Positions 6,588-8,816 of a stretch of 8,816 nucleotides of DNA are shown piece after piece. This DNA is from an uncultured Bacillota bacterium (GTDB lineage Bacteria > Bacillota > Clostridia > Caldicoprobacterales > UBA3941), in NCBI GenBank assembly GCA_937960725.1, contig CALGOY010000154.1, positions 1 to 8,816 on the forward strand, given 5' to 3'. Positions within the stretch are counted from its first letter, which is position 1, and the number at the start of each line of letters is the position of its first letter. Below the pieces are notes generated by a model. The model was not told where the DNA came from. It saw only the letters and a list, made by a program, of their open reading frames with translations, and searched no databases. A program made the position numbers and the translations under genes.

Positions 6588-7907
6588 TTATTTTCCATTG
6601 TCGATTATAGATTGTAATCTAGGCAGCAGATATTTCGCATCATTTCGCCTAGGGCATTGCAGAACCCATTCCTGAGCAAGCTTAAGCAATTCTCCGATTA
6701 TCTTGGGATTATTTTTTCCAATACCCAATTTAACTAGATCATGGCCGGTTATGGCAAGATCCGATATATAAATAGGTTCTTTTCGATTTAGTATCTGGCG
6801 AAGAGTGTCAGATATATCGATAGATGCATTTTCTTTAAATTTATTTTTTCTGGATTTCATTTTTTCTTTTATGAAGACTACTCTAAAGGCATCATCTTCT
6901 CCTATTTGGCTTACCAGTTTTTTTAGCTGATAGCTAAGTTGGTCTTTTTGCTGACTGAATTCTATTGTTCTAATATTTGGAACTATATTAGATATATGTT
7001 TTATAGTCTGCTTATCATATCTTAACCTGCGCAATACTTTTCTTAGCTCTTGAACGATAAAATCATGGTCATCGATATCGCTAGGTATAACGGCAAAGTT
7101 AAATATAGCTGCCAGGCGCAGGATAATATCGCGGGGATAGCTGTTGAGCGCCTTTAATGGAGCAAGGCAATCGATATCTATCGCTTTATTTTCTGGCAAG
7201 GAGAATATTAGCTTAAAAAGCCCAACATCAAACATAAAGGATAAGCCCTTGTATGGAAAATCTCCCATCAGCAGCTTATCCAATTCATCCTTTATGCGTT
7301 CGGAAGCTATTTTTAATATCAATGGAGCATTATTTATGATGGCATCGCGGGTGTTTTTCTCCATATCAAAGTCAAGTTGTGCCAAAAAGCGGGCGGCGCG
7401 CATCATACGGAGGGGGTCTTCGCTAAATCTGCAGGAAGCTACTCCCACAGATCGGATTAACTTATTCTTAATATCGGTTAGGCCATCCATAGGATCTACA
7501 ATAGACGGCTCTTGATATGGATTATAGGCAATAGCGTTTATAGTAAAATCTCGTCTGGACAAATCTAGCTTTATATCGGGAACAAAGGTTACATTGTCTG
7601 GATGGCGGTAATCGGTATACTGATCCTCGCCGCGGAAAGTGGTAACCTCCACAGGCATATCATCGACTATGACTGTGACGGTTCCGAACTTTTTTCCAGT
7701 AGGAATAGTGCGCATATCTGAGAATAAGCTTTCTACCTGTTCTGGCTTAAGGGATGTAGCTACGTCCCAGTCGTTTACGGGCCTTCCCAATATCATATCT
7801 CTGACTGCTCCTCCAACTATGTAGGCCTCGCCTCCATTATCCATAATTCTACGGATGATGAAGTCTACCGGCTGTGGAATATAAGAGTGCATCTTAGTCA
7901 CATCCAT
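6588..7907 (-). CDS. cca: CCA tRNA nucleotidyltransferase
   Basis: This enzyme adds or repairs the 3'-CCA end of tRNAs from CTP and ATP without a nucleic acid template, in the cytosol. The 439-residue product is a class II nucleotidyltransferase. In order it shows GGAVRD (32-37), the metal-binding DWD (D46, D48), RRDFTINA (118-125), the nucleotide-selecting EDPLRMMRAARF (163-174) and ERIKDEL (203-209). A C-terminal domain carries ITGHDLVKLGI (386-396) and PKIIGELL (401-408), typical of Firmicutes CCA enzymes. The phosphohydrolase HD residues found in some relatives are not visible; the equivalent segment reads RLAAIFNFAVIP (264-275). The ATG start has AAGGAGG at 7914-7920 on this strand, 6 nt upstream, overlapping the stop of the upstream SpoIID-type gene. 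A second Met at codon 6 is less well placed. If the tRNA genes do not all encode CCA, it is likely essential. Confidence 0.96.
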   Translation of the reverse strand: MDVTKMHSYIPQPVDFIIRRIMDNGGEAYIVGGAVRDMILGRPVNDWDVATSLKPEQVESLFSDMRTIPTGKKFGTVTVIVDDMPVEVTTFRGEDQYTDYRHPDNVTFVPDIKLDLSRRDFTINAIAYNPYQEPSIVDPMDGLTDIKNKLIRSVGVASCRFSEDPLRMMRAARFLAQLDFDMEKNTRDAIINNAPLILKIASERIKDELDKLLMGDFPYKGLSFMFDVGLFKLIFSLPENKAIDIDCLAPLKALNSYPRDIILRLAAIFNFAVIPSDIDDHDFIVQELRKVLRRLRYDKQTIKHISNIVPNIRTIEFSQQKDQLSYQLKKLVSQIGEDDAFRVVFIKEKMKSRKNKFKENASIDISDTLRQILNRKEPIYISDLAITGHDLVKLGIGKNNPKIIGELLKLAQEWVLQCPRRNDAKYLLPRLQSIIDNGK

Positions 7908-7913
7908 GGAAGC

Positions 7914-7920
7914 CCTCCTT
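7914..7920 (-). promoter_or_regulatory. cca ribosome binding site overlapping the upstream stop codon
   Basis: Read on the minus strand, AAGGAGG lies 6 nt before the cca ATG, and its first two bases are the last two of the TAA stop of the SpoIID-type gene (7919-7921). Ribosomes ending the first gene would stop on the second gene's binding site, which suggests translational coupling. Confidence 0.8.
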
Positions 7921-8816
7921 AATATATAGTGCGTAGTTCTGCTCCAGGGTAATAGTGTTCTATAATCTCATCATAGGATTTCCCCATGAGGGTCAAACCA
8001 TAACATCCATACTGGCTTAATCCTACCCCATGGCCATAGCCTCCCCCCTTAATCCTCACAGAGGTTAGCTGCCCGTTTGCATCTCTATGGGTTTCAATAT
8101 ATGCAAATGCACTGGGTAGAAGGGGTAAGTCAGTTAGGATAGTGCCATCGTGGCATTTAAGCTGAATTGGCTCTTCTCCAGCAACAAGGTTTATAGGCTG
8201 GAGAAGGCGGCGAATATTCAGCTCTTTTATTATTTTAAACGTACCGTGGGTAGTTGATATTTCTAATTCCATTATATTGCCCCCTTCTCCACGGCGGACT
8301 ACCTCTATATTTTGCAACTCTCCTATATCTTCTGGGATTTCTTTGGATACAAAGTTTCCGTCAGTTCCCTTGGTTAGTATGAATGAAGGCTGAGATTTTT
8401 GTAGCTCGGATAGATGCTTGTTAATCACCGCCTCCAGCTGCTGGCGAGTAAAGTCTACCGTCCATCTAAAGTATGGTGAAAACTTATCATAGCCATTGAT
8501 TTCCTTCTGATCGATAAATGCTCTAAAGTTTTCTTCGTTGTATAGACTGGGTACATCGCCGGGAAACTGGGCTTTTGCAGAAAGATAGGGGATCTCCAGT
8601 CCTGGAAACTGATCTTCATAGCTCCATACCTCGTGAGCATTAGCAGTATAACCGCAAGAGGTAGAAAAAAATCGGGTATCAACTATTTCATCGCCTATGA
8701 AGGGGACGAGCCCGTGGGTTTCTCGCACTGCTTGGATAGCTATAGGCTGCTCTTCTATGTTGTTATATACTTGGCTAGCCGTACTATCATCTACATGGGC
8801 CCCTAAGCTTGAAAAG
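7919..8816 (-). CDS. SpoIID/LytB-domain protein, C-terminal part (5' end beyond the window)
   Basis: SpoIID-family proteins act on peptidoglycan; sporulation SpoIID is a membrane-anchored lytic transglycosylase needed for engulfment of the forespore. About 298 residues are visible. The frame stays open to the window edge, so the GTG at 8728 is internal. Visible landmarks are GAHVDDSTASQVY (about 8763-8801), AIQAVRETHGLV, FFSTSCGYTAN and EVW in the first part, and the C-terminal signature GGGYGHGVGLSQYGCYG followed by YDEIIEHYYPG. The catalytic glutamate region and any N-terminal anchor are off the edge. The cysteine and second histidine that bind zinc in SpoIID of some clostridia (Cys-x-x-x-x-His-Cys after the first His) are not seen: the stretch reads HVDDSTASQ. 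It may therefore be a paralogue rather than SpoIID itself. cca follows after 11 nt, so the two are likely one operon. The domain is certain; the exact family member is not. Confidence 0.9.
   Translation of the reverse strand, partial: FSSLGAHVDDSTASQVYNNIEEQPIAIQAVRETHGLVPFIGDEIVDTRFFSTSCGYTANAHEVWSYEDQFPGLEIPYLSAKAQFPGDVPSLYNEENFRAFIDQKEINGYDKFSPYFRWTVDFTRQQLEAVINKHLSELQKSQPSFILTKGTDGNFVSKEIPEDIGELQNIEVVRRGEGGNIMELEISTTHGTFKIIKELNIRRLLQPINLVAGEEPIQLKCHDGTILTDLPLLPSAFAYIETHRDANGQLTSVRIKGGGYGHGVGLSQYGCYGLTLMGKSYDEIIEHYYPGAELRTIY

Noticed and set aside
7144..7515. Plus-strand open frame of 123 codons opposite cca.
   Set aside because: It lies wholly within the conserved cca gene on the other strand, has low-complexity Ser/Ile-rich content and no ribosome binding site; it is a shadow frame.
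8455..8682. Minus-strand open frame of 75 codons inside the SpoIID-type gene.
   Set aside because: It overlaps clearly conserved SpoIID sequence in another frame on the same strand, with no separate support.
1..8816. A defence, toxin-antitoxin, mobile or CRISPR system in the window.
   Set aside because: No direct-repeat arrays, transposase, integrase, nuclease or toxin-like gene pairs were seen; the genes are typical chromosomal genes.

Overview
The window is low-GC DNA with AT-rich promoters, strong AGGAGG-type ribosome binding sites, TTG starts and many ATA, AGA and AGG codons. With a SpoIID-family protein, a YkvI-family transporter, a DUF624 membrane protein and the redox chaperone Hsp33, it points to a spore-forming member of the Clostridia (Firmicutes). 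Genus-level placement is not supported. Both ends cut through genes, and the first 57 bases are a GC-rich stretch (about 77% GC) that does not fit the dapA gene it abuts.

Layout. Plus strand: the 3' part of dapA (lysine/dipicolinate precursor synthesis); a single-gene unit for a DUF624 membrane protein with its own promoter and intrinsic terminator; a class I SAM methyltransferase followed 26 nt later by hslO (Hsp33), probably one operon; then, after a 176-nt gap with an extended -10 promoter, a 571-residue protein with TPR repeats, a HEAT-like middle and a helix-turn-helix-like tail, followed 23 nt later by a 67-residue DUF3006-like protein. A YkvI-type ten-helix membrane transporter follows with its own promoter and TTG start. 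Minus strand: the 3' part of a SpoIID/LytB-domain gene and, 11 nt downstream, the tRNA CCA-adding enzyme. The transporter and cca converge with no base between their stop codons.

Most of the window is ordinary chromosomal housekeeping. No tRNA, rRNA, insertion sequence, prophage, CRISPR array or attachment site was seen. The part with least known function is the TPR/HEAT/HTH gene with its small partner (3508-5450). Its architecture suggests a regulatory or scaffold protein that binds nucleic acid, but this is inferred from residue patterns only. The other items worth checking are the abrupt compositional break at position 57/58, a perfect 9-bp inverted repeat bracketing the transporter promoter with one arm between its Shine-Dalgarno and start codon, and a CCA enzyme without HD residues whose Shine-Dalgarno overlaps the upstream stop codon.
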